Positions 1 through 8,207 are shown, counted from the first letter of the stretch. The stretch: 64,000 bases of DNA from Nonomuraea basaltis (GCF_005893125.1 NZ_VCJS01000010.1:59638-123637), one strand, 5' to 3'. The notes: a model not told the origin generated them from the letters alone. Translations and numbers: made by a program.

Positions 1-928
1 ACTGTGTCCACGAGCCGCCCGGGCCGGAGGCGGTGAACTGCTCCACTCCAGCAATCAGGAACCGGAAGAAGTCGAAGCCCGATTCCGAGCTGACCCGATA
101 CCAGAAGCGCAGTCGGTCGCACCCATCCGGGACGATGACGTTCGCGCTGGTGGTGCCGTTGTCGCCGATGACCGCGCTGCGCAGAGACCAGGATCCGGCT
201 TGAGCTGGGGTTGTCGAGGAGGTGCTGACACGGGTCCAATTGCCCGACCAGGTGAACGCGTAGGTGGGGTCCTCGATGTCCTCGAAAGCCAGCGGCACCG
301 ACGCGCCGCCCCAGGTGATCGCAGGACCGCTCGCTGCCGTCGCACCGGTGTCTACCGACAGCTCACGCCCGTTGCCGCTGTAGTCAGTTGACTCCGCGCG
401 GTAGAAGGCGTAGGCGGCCCCGAGCCCTACCTTGCGTTGTGGCAGGTAGTCGCCAGCCTCAGCCTGTACTTCGGTTTGGGTGAGGGCATCGGTCCACAGC
501 TTGAATGCGGCGATGCAGCCGTTCAGCCACAACCCGTCAATCGACACACCGAGCCGAAGCAGCGTAGCCATCACTGCGGCCGCGTTCGTCCATGTGTCCA
601 CGTTGAACGAGGCCGTCCCAGCCGCGCGGCTCACCATGAACCCGCCGGTCGAGCTGACGCTGACCCCGACGAAGTACCAGACGCCGGGGGTAAAGGCTCT
701 GCTGGCGACCTGTGTGCCGTTGATCAGCACGCGCATGGTGGTGCCGTCGGCGCCGGTGCGCAAGGTGAGCCAGGAACTAGTGCTGTTGGGATCGATCGTC
801 CAGACCGGGGATTCCGCGTTCCGATCGACGCTGATCTTCACCCAACACGACACCGTCAACGCCGACCGCTGCCCCAAGCTGAGAGTCGCGATCTGGCCGT
901 GGCTGGCGGCAGCGTAGCGGATCGCCAC
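1..928 (-). CDS. LamG/concanavalin-like phage structural protein, 3' end outside the window
   Basis: The minus frame is open from a GTG at 926-928 to the left edge, about 309 residues. It begins VAIRYAAASHGQIATLSLGQ and continues through beta-rich stretches such as LTVSCWVKI, WLTLRTGADGTTMRVLINGT and GVWYFVGVSVSS. This strand pattern is that of LamG/concanavalin A-like jelly-roll domains in phage tail or decoration proteins. The GTG follows the stop of the upstream gene by one base (TAGCGTG), so translation is probably coupled. A second beta-rich domain (about residues 190-300) follows. The likely role is surface glycan binding by a virion protein, which is inference from fold and context. 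Confidence 0.6.
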   Translation of the reverse strand, partial: MAIRYAAASHGQIATLSLGQRSALTVSCWVKISVDRNAESPVWTIDPNSTSSWLTLRTGADGTTMRVLINGTQVASRAFTPGVWYFVGVSVSSTGGFMVSRAAGTASFNVDTWTNAAAVMATLLRLGVSIDGLWLNGCIAAFKLWTDALTQTEVQAEAGDYLPQRKVGLGAAYAFYRAESTDYSGNGRELSVDTGATAASGPAITWGGASVPLAFEDIEDPTYAFTWSGNWTRVSTSSTTPAQAGSWSLRSAVIGDNGTTSANVIVPDGCDRLRFWYRVSSESGFDFFRFLIAGVEQFTASGPGGSWTQ

Positions 929-929
929 G

Positions 930-1406
930 CTACTGCGCCCGGAAGAAGCCCGCCGAGGCGATCTGCGCGACCACGTCGGTCCCGTCCGGCGTGATCGCGA
1001 AGTCGTGGCAGGTGAGCGGCACGATCTGAGAGTCAGGAGCGGCTGCGGACGGCCGGTAGCAGACCAGCAGCTTCGCCCACGGCCCCGTCTCGACGAGCAC
1101 CTGATTCCACGTCTGATCGGGGATGTCCACATCCACGCGGTCGTTGGTGTCGTCGGGCACCGCGGCAACTAGGTCGGCGGCCACCAGCACCTTGCGGTTG
1201 TATCCGTTCCCGGTGGGCACTTCGTTGGTGGTGCCCGCGACGACGTCGGCCAGGCTGTCCTTGTCCTTCAGAACGGCGTCGCCTTCGATGCCTGAGGCGG
1301 CCAGGGCCACGACGAGCAGCGCGCATCCGGACGGATCGTTGGCGCGCACTCGGTTGTGCAGTTCGACGACCCGGCCCAGGGCGATGTTGAACGTGAAGTC
1401 GGCCAC
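930..1406 (-). CDS. Phage structural protein of unknown function, 158 aa
   Basis: The start is GTG with a GGGAGG ribosome-binding site just upstream. The soluble protein opens MADFTFNIALGRVVELHNRV and has no signal peptide or membrane segment. It has a regular alternation of short hydrophobic strands (ALLVVALAAS, VLVAADLVAAV, KLLVCYRPS), which suggests a compact beta-sandwich like small head or tail accessory proteins. It lies directly between TerL and the LamG protein and abuts the latter, so it is probably in the late operon. I do not recognise the family. Confidence 0.6.
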   Translation of the reverse strand: MADFTFNIALGRVVELHNRVRANDPSGCALLVVALAASGIEGDAVLKDKDSLADVVAGTTNEVPTGNGYNRKVLVAADLVAAVPDDTNDRVDVDIPDQTWNQVLVETGPWAKLLVCYRPSAAAPDSQIVPLTCHDFAITPDGTDVVAQIASAGFFRAQ

Positions 1407-1585
1407 GAGGCCCTCCCTCGGGTAGATGATCAGGTCCAGCAGTGCGGCCCCGGCCCTCGCTGCCCCTCAACAGCGGGGGCCAGGGACCGCACTCGGGCTC
1501 GACGCGCGTACGGGGAAGCCGCGCGGAGCAACACACCCCAGGCGGCCAGGCCGCCACAACCGGCCGCATGTACGGGGTGCGCGTC

Positions 1586-2872
1586 TTAGAGGGTGGGAAC
1601 GGGTTCGAGGAGTCTCAGCCAAGCCGCCTGTGTGGTGTGGATGGCGTACCTCAGGGCGTCACACGAGTGGTCGTCAACTTTGACCGGCGCGTCGTCACCC
1701 TTTTCCGCTTTCCTTTCGTCCCACGCGTAGCCGGCCATCTCGTCGAGCAGGCCGCGGCAGCTTTCGTGTACGCGCAGGTGATCGGCTGAGATCACGTTCG
1801 AGACGGTGCGGATGCCGTCCAAGACCGCGTTGTCGGCCTGCATGGGCCGGTAGTGGTCCCGGTAAAGCTGCTGGATGAAGCTGGCCGCCGAGGGGTCCAC
1901 GACCAGCCAGTCCGGCCTGACTCCGTGCGTGCCAGGCCCGTACGTGCCAGGGATGCGGTCCAGCCAGTTCGTCAGCCGCGCGCTGTACTCGCTGTCGGTG
2001 AGCTGGCGTCGTTCAGCCCGGGAGTCGTAGCGCAGCTCGGAGGCGACGTAGATGCGGCGCTGCCCGTCCAGATCGGGGACGCTGACGCCCACCAACAGCG
2101 CCGCGAAGGGATTCGCCGTGCCATAGTCGACGCCGACGCTCAGCCACTTCTCCATCAGCGGCAGTTCGCGGACGACATGCTTGTCCTCGTCGAACATGTC
2201 GTAAATGGCACCCTCAGCCATGACCCAGCGCCCCTCGATGAAGCGCTTGTACCAGAGACCGCTGTACTCCGACTTCAGGGCCTTGACGTACGCCGGGTCG
2301 AGGGAGTGGTTGTCGTCGAGGCGGAAGTGCCACGACTTCAGGTCCAGCTCGTGGGCTCGGTCGAGGAAGTCCTTCTTCAGCCAGTGCGACGGCGCGTCGG
2401 GGTTCGTCGAGGCGAACAGCTTCGCGCCCTTTACCGACAAGCGGGACAGCAGCATGTCCCAGAACGGCCTCTCGATCAAGGTCGCCTCATCGACGTACGC
2501 GCCGACCGCCGTCATGCCCCGTAGGCGGTTCTCGGCGCGTGAGTCGTTTGAGCTGATGATCTCGACCCTGCGGCCCAGGATGGTCGCGGTAGGCGCGCCG
2601 CGCGTGTAGCTGATCCGCTTGGCGATCGGGCCGGTGATCGCTGGGTCCATCAGCGGCTCGAACGTGTTTCGCGCGATGGTGTCGGCCGTTTTGCCGACGA
2701 TGACCAGGCTTCCACCGCGGGGCGCGTTCGCGACGAACGTGACCCACCTGATCAGGGACGCGATGGTCTTCCCCGATCGGATGGCCCCTTCCCAGATGTT
2801 CAGGCGGGCCGTCGATTCGGCGATGCTGCGTTCCTGCTTGGGTGACAGGACGATGTCGAGGGCCAGGCTCAC
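1586..2872 (-). CDS. Terminase large subunit (TerL)
   Basis: The 428-residue packaging motor drives DNA into the prohead with ATP and cuts the concatemer. Walker A is WEGAIRSGKT (about residues 27-36), Walker B is AYVDEAT (D128-E129), and the RNase H-like nuclease carries its acidic residues in SVGVDYG (D249), LVVDPSAAS and DDHSCDALRY. All expected motifs are present and the length is normal. The start overlaps the TerS stop by four bases, so the two are translationally coupled. No portal gene follows; the next gene encodes a 158-residue protein. Confidence 0.95.
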   Translation of the reverse strand: MSLALDIVLSPKQERSIAESTARLNIWEGAIRSGKTIASLIRWVTFVANAPRGGSLVIVGKTADTIARNTFEPLMDPAITGPIAKRISYTRGAPTATILGRRVEIISSNDSRAENRLRGMTAVGAYVDEATLIERPFWDMLLSRLSVKGAKLFASTNPDAPSHWLKKDFLDRAHELDLKSWHFRLDDNHSLDPAYVKALKSEYSGLWYKRFIEGRWVMAEGAIYDMFDEDKHVVRELPLMEKWLSVGVDYGTANPFAALLVGVSVPDLDGQRRIYVASELRYDSRAERRQLTDSEYSARLTNWLDRIPGTYGPGTHGVRPDWLVVDPSAASFIQQLYRDHYRPMQADNAVLDGIRTVSNVISADHLRVHESCRGLLDEMAGYAWDERKAEKGDDAPVKVDDHSCDALRYAIHTTQAAWLRLLEPVPTL

Positions 2873-3363
2873 GCCTCACCCCCAGCGTCGTCGTACTCGA
2901 TCTCTCCCTGGATCACGTCGGCCTGCACGAACAGGTCCGTGTCCGGGTCAGGCACTCGATGCCGCTCCTGAAGCTGCAAGAGCATGTTCCCGAGCAGCGA
3001 CGCCATGTCGGTGTCGGCCGCCCCGTTTCGGTTGATCAGGTCCAGGCCCAGCAAGCTCGCCCGCTTGTTCACGATCTTCAGTGCGGCTTCGACGGCGTTG
3101 ACTTCGCCCTTGATGACCTTCGGCCAGACCGCCGCCATCATGCGGTCCAACCTGTTGATCTCCAGGTTCAGCAGCTCCTCGGCCGCCATGGCCTCCTGCT
3201 TGGCGGCCTTCTTCAGCGCGTTCGTGATGTCCTTGGAGACAAGCTGCGGCGAGGAGTAGCCGAGCCGCTGAGCGATCACCACCGCGGACACCCCGGCGAT
3301 TCTCATCTGCAACGCCTGGTAGCGGCGCTCGCTGATTTCGAGCTTGCGCTGCTGATCAGCCAT
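2869..3363 (-). CDS. Terminase small subunit-like DNA-binding protein
   Basis: The 164-residue protein has an N-terminal helix-turn-helix (about residues 8-50: RRYQALQMRIAGVSAVVIAQ then SPQLVSKDI) typical of small terminases that recognise the packaging site. A long charged helical region (residues 50-100) suits oligomerisation, and the C-terminus is acidic (EIEYDDAGGEA). Its stop overlaps the TerL start, which is the standard TerS-TerL arrangement. Assignment rests on this position and the HTH rather than on strong sequence signatures. A copy of the recurrent CAGCG-type motif lies 26 bases upstream of its ATG. Confidence 0.75.
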   Translation of the reverse strand: MADQQRKLEISERRYQALQMRIAGVSAVVIAQRLGYSSPQLVSKDITNALKKAAKQEAMAAEELLNLEINRLDRMMAAVWPKVIKGEVNAVEAALKIVNKRASLLGLDLINRNGAADTDMASLLGNMLLQLQERHRVPDPDTDLFVQADVIQGEIEYDDAGGEA

Positions 3364-3388
3364 GAGGGGGCCGCCTCTCCTATTGCGC

Positions 3389-3409
3389 CAGCGTTACCGC
3401 TGTCGCTGT
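3389..3409 (-). promoter_or_regulatory. Recurrent directional motif, copy 1
   Basis: Plus-strand reading CAGCGTTACCGCTGTCGCTG, matching the element-wide consensus CAGCGGTACCGCTGTCGCTT. It straddles the stop codon of the ParB-like gene and lies 26 bases upstream of the TerS start. Confidence 0.5.
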
Positions 3410-4122
3410 GCGTGTGTCCTCAGCGCCGCTACGACGATCTCCGCCAGCGGCGCATCCCCGTCCTGGCTGCGAATGTCCGCGATCAGGCCCGTCACCTCGT
3501 CGTGCTGAGCGGCCGTCAGCGGCACGATCAGCTCGACCGTCGATCCCGTCTTCGGCCTAGGAGGCGGAGCAGCATCAGCGGCTGGCCCGCCGTCGCTCTC
3601 GGCCTCTTCGTCGTCTGCCTGGTCGTCCTCGTCGTCGAGGTCGTCCCCGACAGGGCCAGGGCCCGAGGCCGGCGCCGGCGCGGGCCTCGGGGCGGGCTCG
3701 TCGTGCATGATCTCGATGTCGCCAGCGAGGCCGTCGAGCAGGTCCGCGAGGTCGTCGTCCCGCCACCCGGTGCCGTCCAGGTCCGGAAGCGACGAGAGCA
3801 GCTCGGCAAGCTTGGCGTCGTCGTACTCGCCGTACTCAGCCAGGCGATTGTCAGCGAGCATGATCCGCTTCGCGGTCTCATCGTCCACGTCGATGAGGAT
3901 CGTGGGCACGTGCTTGAGCTTCGCCTTGTGGGCGCCGAGCCAGCGGTGCTCACCCGCGATGATCCGCATCCGCGACTTCTGCACCAGCACCGCGCCGTAG
4001 AACTTGTTCTTCCCGATCGACCCGACGATCACATCCGGGTCGCCCTTGTGAGGGTTGTCCGGGTGCGGCTCCAGCTCGTCCACCCGGACCATGCGGTACT
4101 CCTGCGCGGCGATCCCGGCCAT
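3394..4122 (-). CDS. ParB/Srx-fold protein of phage type
   Basis: The 242-residue protein starts at an ATG preceded by GGGGGAGGG. The N-terminal domain (about residues 10-110) follows the ParB N-terminal pattern: VDELEPHPDNP, then RIIAGEHRWLGA (the CTP/phosphate-binding ParB box), then VPTILIDVDDETAKRIMLADNRLAE. The C-terminal half is low complexity (acidic, Pro/Ala-rich, about residues 140-200) and ends HAQRQR. Phages often keep such a gene beside the terminase, either for partition of plasmid-like prophages or as a nuclease or DNA-binding accessory. No ParA partner is visible, so a partition role is unlikely to be complete here. Confidence 0.8.
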   Translation of the reverse strand: MAGIAAQEYRMVRVDELEPHPDNPHKGDPDVIVGSIGKNKFYGAVLVQKSRMRIIAGEHRWLGAHKAKLKHVPTILIDVDDETAKRIMLADNRLAEYGEYDDAKLAELLSSLPDLDGTGWRDDDLADLLDGLAGDIEIMHDEPAPRPAPAPASGPGPVGDDLDDEDDQADDEEAESDGGPAADAAPPPRPKTGSTVELIVPLTAAQHDEVTGLIADIRSQDGDAPLAEIVVAALRTHAQRQR

Positions 4123-4169
4123 CACCCCTCCCCCGATGCCCTTGGGAGGGCCAGGTGGTCGACTATTTT

Positions 4170-4199
4170 GACCTGCGGCTTTTCGCGTTTCCGCAGGTC
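4170..4199. terminator. Hairpin at the end of the 102-residue gene
   Basis: TGACCTGCGG pairs perfectly with CCGCAGGTCA across a 12-base loop. It overlaps the stop codon of the upstream minus-strand gene and precedes the ParB-like gene. There is no clear U-tract, so it may be an attenuating hairpin or an operator rather than a true terminator. Confidence 0.4.
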
Positions 4200-4506
4200 A
4201 GATTTCAAAGTGGTCGTCATGCGTTTCCGCTGATGGCGAGGCTGTGTCGCCGAACGGCACGTGGTCCACCACGTGCGGCAGTTCCGGCTCGACGATCTCG
4301 ACGCTCTGGTCGGTGAGCCAGATCCCCCGGGCGCTGATCTGTTCGGCGAGCACCGCCATGGCGGGATTCGACCAGCCGTCGTCGTCGCGCTGCACCTGGT
4401 CCACGATCAGCGCGAACGGCTCCTCATGGAGGCCCGCCGCTCGGCAAGACAGGACGCAATGTAGCTCTGCGTAGTATCGATGACTGTGGGGTGCACCCCC
4501 GACCAC
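4198..4506 (-). CDS. Hypothetical protein, 102 aa, 5' end inside an inverted repeat
   Basis: The frame opens at a GTG without a convincing ribosome-binding site and reads MVGGAPHSHRYYAELHC near its N-terminus, then a hydrophilic, acidic body (FALIVDQVQRDDDGWSNP, VEIVEPELPHVVDHVPFGD). No domain is recognised. The first 20 or so codons coincide with the left copy of a 42-bp inverted repeat whose other copy lies at 5903-5944, where the same residues (HSHRYCAELHC) could be read on the opposite strand. The true N-terminus is therefore uncertain and the gene may have been altered by an insertion. Confidence 0.45.
   Translation of the reverse strand: MVGGAPHSHRYYAELHCVLSCRAAGLHEEPFALIVDQVQRDDDGWSNPAMAVLAEQISARGIWLTDQSVEIVEPELPHVVDHVPFGDTASPSAETHDDHFEI
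4447..4488 (-). repeat. Left copy of 42-bp inverted repeat
   Basis: The reverse complement matches 5903-5944 at 40 of 42 positions, including the uninterrupted block CGCAGAGCTACATTGCGTCC. Farther out, an 11-base block (cgagcggcggg in RC, 4434-4444) is also shared with a small offset. Confidence 0.75.
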
Positions 4507-4997
4507 TAGCCGAGACTGTCTGATCTGACAACGGGATCGAGAGGAACGAGCCGACCAGGCGAGCCCTGGTCACTGCCGTCACCCTGACGCCCGGGTTGCC
4601 GGACAGCGGATAACCATCCGAACCGAAGCAATCGGATATGCCCGGTAAATGTCCGGAGACTGTCCTGGATCAGTCAAGGTACGGGTGGCATCCTAATGCA
4701 GGAAGGACTTCCGGTGATCGGGCAAGTGAAATACTGAGCGCCCCAGCGATCGTCACCGACAGTTATTGCAGGCGATTCTCTTACTCTCGCGTGCCACAGC
4801 GCCTATTCAGAATCGCAGTGCGCGAACTTTGAGGCCGTTCATCGATGACGCCACCAGAACCGGGACGGTAGCGGCGCCCAGATCCGGCGTACGACGCACT
4901 AACGAGTGAGGAGAGTGTCTTGCGCCCTACGGCGCGCAGTCCGTTATCACCACAGCGATGGTTCTTTAGTCGGCCCTGAAGGAAAGGAAACCGTCGT
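4507..4997. other. 490-bp stretch without a convincing gene
   Basis: Base composition is lower in GC than the flanks and no frame has good codon usage. The right end holds the strong ribosome-binding site (GGAAAGGAAA) of the 4998 gene, so the promoter of the two secreted-protein genes should lie here. I see no clear -35/-10 pair. Confidence 0.5.
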
Positions 4998-5372
4998 ATG
5001 CGACTACCACAGAAACTGGCAACCGCCGTCGTGGCGGGCATCACCGTCGCAGCCGCACTTACCACGCCGGCCTACGCCGCTGGAGGGACGAAATACTGCC
5101 CGGTAAGCGGCACTCTGGAGCCATGGTGCGATCTTCAACTCTATCCGACCCGATTCCCTGGCGGGACGATCTCGATCGACGTCGACGTAACCGGACCCAA
5201 TCCCGTCGTCGGACACTGGACCCTCTACATCGATGGCGGTTCTGTATGCGGGGCGGACTTCGCCTACAGTGACCCGCCCCGGTCATGGGTCTGCAGAAAC
5301 GTGCGAGCGGGTTACCCCACCCTCTCGGTGCCAAGAGGTTACGAGGCCGCACGGATAGGTCTCCGCTGGTGA
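4998..5372 (+). CDS. Small secreted protein, 124 aa
   Basis: The N-terminus is a textbook Sec signal peptide: charged MRLPQK, hydrophobic core LATAVVAGITVAAALTT, and a cleavage site after PAYA. The mature part (about 98 residues) has four Cys (YCPVSG, WCDLQ, VCGADF, VCRNV), consistent with two disulfides in a beta-rich extracellular fold. The ribosome-binding site GGAAAGGAAA lies about 7 bases upstream of the ATG. The gene is on the plus strand, followed 55 bases later by a second small secreted-protein gene, and both lie between inverted repeats inside a minus-strand phage region. Probably lysogen-expressed cargo. The family is not recognised. Confidence 0.75.
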   Translation: MRLPQKLATAVVAGITVAAALTTPAYAAGGTKYCPVSGTLEPWCDLQLYPTRFPGGTISIDVDVTGPNPVVGHWTLYIDGGSVCGADFAYSDPPRSWVCRNVRAGYPTLSVPRGYEAARIGLRW

Positions 5373-5427
5373 TGCCGACCGCACCACCCTGTCGCCCCCG
5401 CCAGGTCCCTTCACGAAAGGCCGGACA

Positions 5428-5760
5428 ATGATGAGACGGGCCACGAAATGGGTGCCGCTCATGGGCATCGCCATCGCGCTCACCGCCGGACCGCTCACGG
5501 CGGCTCCAGCTTCGGCATCCGCAGCGCTCGCCGCCGCTGACTGCGTCATCAACCCCTACAAGGACCGGATACCGCCCGAGGTGCATGTCCGCTGCGCCAC
5601 GACCGGACCGTACAAGGCAATCGCCCTCTGTTCCAACAAGTTCTACAAAGACAAGTGGTTCGAGTCGCCCTGGACCAGCGCCGGCTCCTGGGCGCAAGTT
5701 TCATGCCCGCTGGGATACACGCTGACGGGCTGGGGGAAACAAGGCGGCGGCAGCGCCTGA
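5428..5760 (+). CDS. Small secreted protein, 110 aa
   Basis: The Sec signal peptide has MMRRATK as n-region, VPLMGIAIALTAGPLTA as core and Ala-rich cleavage sites around APASASA. The mature peptide of about 78 residues has four Cys (DCVINP, RCATTGPYKA, LCSNKF, SCPLGYTLTGWG). An AAAGG ribosome-binding site precedes the ATG. It follows the 124-residue secreted protein closely on the same strand, and the similar size and cysteine count suggest the pair act together outside the cell. No known domain is visible, so function is open. Confidence 0.75.
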   Translation: MMRRATKWVPLMGIAIALTAGPLTAAPASASAALAAADCVINPYKDRIPPEVHVRCATTGPYKAIALCSNKFYKDKWFESPWTSAGSWAQVSCPLGYTLTGWGKQGGGSA

Positions 5761-5902
5761 CCTGAGCGGTCCGCTGATACCCCGTAACCCTGTGGTTGCC
5801 GAAGCGCAGCCACTCAGCGAACCCGTTGCATGTCTCTACCTTGTTGGTGACCACGGTGACCAACAAGGTAGAGGCCCGCGTCCGACCATTTCTGAGAGCA
5901 CG

Positions 5903-5944
5903 CACAGTCATCGATACTGCGCAGAGCTACATTGCGTCCGGTCT
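5903..5944 (+). repeat. Right copy of 42-bp inverted repeat
   Basis: It matches the reverse complement of 4447-4488 with two mismatches. It contains ATCGATACT and CGCAGAGCTACATTGCGTCC, and closes the segment holding the two secreted-protein genes. Confidence 0.75.
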
Positions 5945-6012
5945 CAGCGACCCGAGCGGCGGGTCATGACCCCTCAGCTCCAGCAGCGGAAGGCGCAGCA
6001 CCTGGATGCGCA

Positions 6013-6309
6013 CTACTCGGCCCCGCCGGGGAGCTCCGCGAACCGGCGCTCGAAGATCGACTTCGAGACCGGCCAGAACTCGCCCGCGCCGTCGTGGCAC
6101 ACGTAATCGCCCAGGCCGGCGCGGCGCATGCCCTCCTGCGTCTGCATGTCCACGTACTCGGCCGACCGGCCCCGGATCGCGGTCTGCCCGACGATGCCCT
6201 TCAGGTTCGAGTACGTGTTGATCCACGACACGACGGCCTCGACGTTGCCGCCCTCGACCTGCACGGCTTCGACGAGCTCCGGCGCGTGCTGATACTCCTT
6301 GATGTCCAT
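6013..6309 (-). CDS. Small phage protein, 98 aa
   Basis: A hydrophilic soluble protein beginning MDIKEYQHAPELVEAVQVEGGNVEAVVSWI and ending FERRFAELPGGAE. Its pattern (short beta-strand, helix, then YVDMQTQEGMRRAGLGDYVCHDGAGEFWPVSKSIFERRF) matches the kind of small phage protein found in many actinophage genomes with no assigned role. Codon usage is typical of the phage region, and it is the last minus-strand gene before the inverted-repeat insertion. The start is an ordinary ATG. Confidence 0.65.
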   Translation of the reverse strand: MDIKEYQHAPELVEAVQVEGGNVEAVVSWINTYSNLKGIVGQTAIRGRSAEYVDMQTQEGMRRAGLGDYVCHDGAGEFWPVSKSIFERRFAELPGGAE

Positions 6310-6493
6310 GATCAGCGTCTCCTCTTTCGGCGCGCAATCTGGCGGCGCCGGTAGTGATCGTCTGCCGCGGGCTGTGTGAGCCGCCGACGCGGGAGGTGGG
6401 CACGTGATGGGATGGGCAAGCCTGCTGGCCCATCAGCGAGGACCAGGCTCGCCAAGCTGGTGCCGCCATCGAAGGCAGTGGGAGGATCGCGCC

Positions 6494-7111
6494 ATGACCG
6501 CAGTGGCCCCCTTCGACTGGATCCCCATACTCGTCGCGGCAGGCACTCTCGCACTGGGCTCCGTGCTTACCATGCTCGGGCAAGGGCTGGCTGATAGGCG
6601 TGTACGCAAACGCGAAATGCTCGCCCGCCGCGATCAACTGCAAATCCAGCTCTACCAGGAAGAACGCGAAGTCCTTTTCGGACTACAGCAGGTATGTCTC
6701 GATCTGCATACGAAGTACGTGCGCGTCCAAGCCGCAGCTATGGATTGCGACGAGTCGGAGATCACAGAGGTAATCTTCCCCATGGTCGAGGGCGAGATGG
6801 ACGACCTGAACAAGCAGGTCGTGCTGCTCCATCAGTGTCGGTCGGATGCGGTCCGCGGTGCGATCCTGGCTTATGCCGGAGCAATGAAGCGCTGGAAAGA
6901 GAGCGCCACCAGGACGGACGCGCAACAGGCATGGGAGGATCTCACTAAAGTTTTTGGCGCGATTCATGGCGCCCTTGGCACTGAACTTCGGCGAAATCCT
7001 CTCGACGAGATCGGCCTCTCTACCTGGCGTTTTCGTCGTCGGCGAGGGAAGAAAGCAACCCCGAAGGACCGTTCTGCTCAACTTGACAGCGGAGCTGTGG
7101 ATAACGGGTAG
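6494..7111 (+). CDS. Membrane protein with one N-terminal TM segment, 205 aa
   Basis: I start at the ATG at 6494, which has a GGAGGATCG ribosome-binding site; a longer frame begins at 6404 but adds residues without coding character. A single TM segment (about residues 8-30, WIPILVAAGTLALGSVLTML) is followed by a basic turn (DRRVRKREMLARR) and a long helical, probably coiled-coil cytosolic part, ending with a basic tail (RFRRRRGKK). The topology resembles small membrane-anchored phage or prophage morons. It is plus strand, opposite to the phage operons. No domain is recognised. Confidence 0.65.
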   Translation: MTAVAPFDWIPILVAAGTLALGSVLTMLGQGLADRRVRKREMLARRDQLQIQLYQEEREVLFGLQQVCLDLHTKYVRVQAAAMDCDESEITEVIFPMVEGEMDDLNKQVVLLHQCRSDAVRGAILAYAGAMKRWKESATRTDAQQAWEDLTKVFGAIHGALGTELRRNPLDEIGLSTWRFRRRRGKKATPKDRSAQLDSGAVDNG

Positions 7112-7129
7112 GCAGACGCCTTCGCCGCC

Positions 7130-7912
7130 CTAATGATTAATCCACACCGATTCAACGGCGTGCCGTCGCTCGTCCGAGCTCGACGCGCGAACCCGGTAGT
7201 CGATGCGGCGCCACGTCCCGAGCAGCTCGTCGTACAGCTGCGACCGGTAGCCGGATAGCACGATCGCCGACTTGCACTCGACGAGCACCTCAAGGAGGCG
7301 GCGGTGCTCGGGTTCACGGTCCATCTCCTTCACGTAGTGGCCGCTGCCGAACACGTTCCTCGTGCTGCGCAGGTACGGCGGGTCCACATACATGGCGGTC
7401 TGCGGCGAGTCCATCCGCTCGATCAGCTCGAACGCGTCCACCTGCTCGATGAACGCCTCACGCAACCGGGCCGCGTGCCAGCGCAGCGCCGCGGCGGCAC
7501 GCTTGGAGCCGGCCGGGTTGTTGACCCGCGTCCTCGAGGTCGGCCGACGCCAGGAAGCGCCTGCCTCACCGCTGCGGGACTGCGTGCATTGGATCCACCA
7601 GCGGCGGGCCCGCTCCAGATCCGACGCCGTGGTGTCGCCGAGCTTGGCGGCCTGGTGCTCGGCGCGGGCGTACGGCGTGAGCTCGATGGCGCGGATGAGG
7701 GCGCGGGGGCGGTCCCGGAGCGTCTGCATGAAGCACACCAGGTCGCCGTTGATGTCGTTGATCGTTTCGATCTGGACGGACTTCTTGGCGAAGAAGACGG
7801 CTGCGGACCCGGCGAAGGGCTCGACGTACACCTCGTGCTTGGGCAGGAGTGACGCAAGGAACGGGCCCAGTCTTCCTTTGGCGCCGTAGTACTGGAACGG
7901 AGGGCGCAGCAT
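7130..7912 (-). CDS. DNA adenine methylase, Dam/D12 class
   Basis: The 260-residue protein should transfer a methyl group from S-adenosylmethionine to N6 of adenine. The N-terminal SAM motifs are FQYYGAKGR (residues 6-14) and EPFAGSAAVF (31-40), and the catalytic motif is DPPY (177-180), in the alpha-class order typical of Dam. No restriction partner lies beside it, so it is an orphan phage methylase, most likely protecting phage DNA from host restriction or tuning gene expression. Flanked by plus-strand cargo genes on both sides. Confidence 0.92.
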   Translation of the reverse strand: MLRPPFQYYGAKGRLGPFLASLLPKHEVYVEPFAGSAAVFFAKKSVQIETINDINGDLVCFMQTLRDRPRALIRAIELTPYARAEHQAAKLGDTTASDLERARRWWIQCTQSRSGEAGASWRRPTSRTRVNNPAGSKRAAAALRWHAARLREAFIEQVDAFELIERMDSPQTAMYVDPPYLRSTRNVFGSGHYVKEMDREPEHRRLLEVLVECKSAIVLSGYRSQLYDELLGTWRRIDYRVRASSSDERRHAVESVWINH

Positions 7913-7970
7913 CTCGGAAACCCTCCTCGACAGGTGACGTAGTGGACAATTTGATCAGGTGTGCGATCGC

Positions 7971-8120
7971 ATGAGCGGGCCGAACCCGTACAACGAGGAC
8001 GCGGTTCCGGTTCCGCCGCTGGTCGCGTACGCGCCGCCCGGCGAATGTCAGGTGACGCAAGTCCTGGCCGAGTGTCACCCGATGCGGCCGGAGCGGCGGG
8101 CAGTGTGTCAGCCGAAGTGA
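7971..8120 (+). CDS. Possible 49-residue protein
   Basis: A short plus-strand frame beginning MSGPNPYNEDAVPVPPLVAY and ending VCQPK has strongly GC-biased third positions and a natural phage-like composition with three Cys. The ribosome-binding site is weak (AGGTGTGCGATCGC). Supported only by codon bias, it could be chance in GC-rich DNA. Confidence 0.35.
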   Translation: MSGPNPYNEDAVPVPPLVAYAPPGECQVTQVLAECHPMRPERRAVCQPK

Positions 8121-8207
8121 CCGACGAGCGCCATAACTGTCCTGTCCGTGAGAATCTTGAGAACTCCGGACCTACCTTGCTAGCGATTATGTAACGAGGC
8201 TGGTGAG

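Larger units (their letters stand above)
4447..5944. mobile_element. 1.5-kb segment bounded by inverted repeats, carrying two secreted-protein genes
   Basis: The 42-bp inverted repeats (40/42 identical) enclose two plus-strand genes for small Sec-exported proteins, in a region where phage genes run on the minus strand. No transposase is inside and no target-site duplication is obvious, so this would be a non-autonomous insertion. A gene-end inversion/duplication is the alternative. Confidence 0.4.

Noticed and set aside
437..994. Overlapping plus-strand frames of 145-185 codons opposite the LamG gene
   Set aside because: They mirror a better minus-strand frame with coherent beta-sandwich sequence and correct overlap to its neighbour. 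Their own products are Arg/Pro-rich shadow sequence.
3394..4122. Plasmid partition locus
   Set aside because: ParB-fold protein without any ParA-like ATPase or centromere-like repeats nearby. The gene sits in the packaging block.
2842..4233. 463-codon plus-strand frame across TerS and ParB-like genes
   Set aside because: It is the complement of two recognisable minus-strand genes. Long antisense frames are expected in GC-rich DNA.
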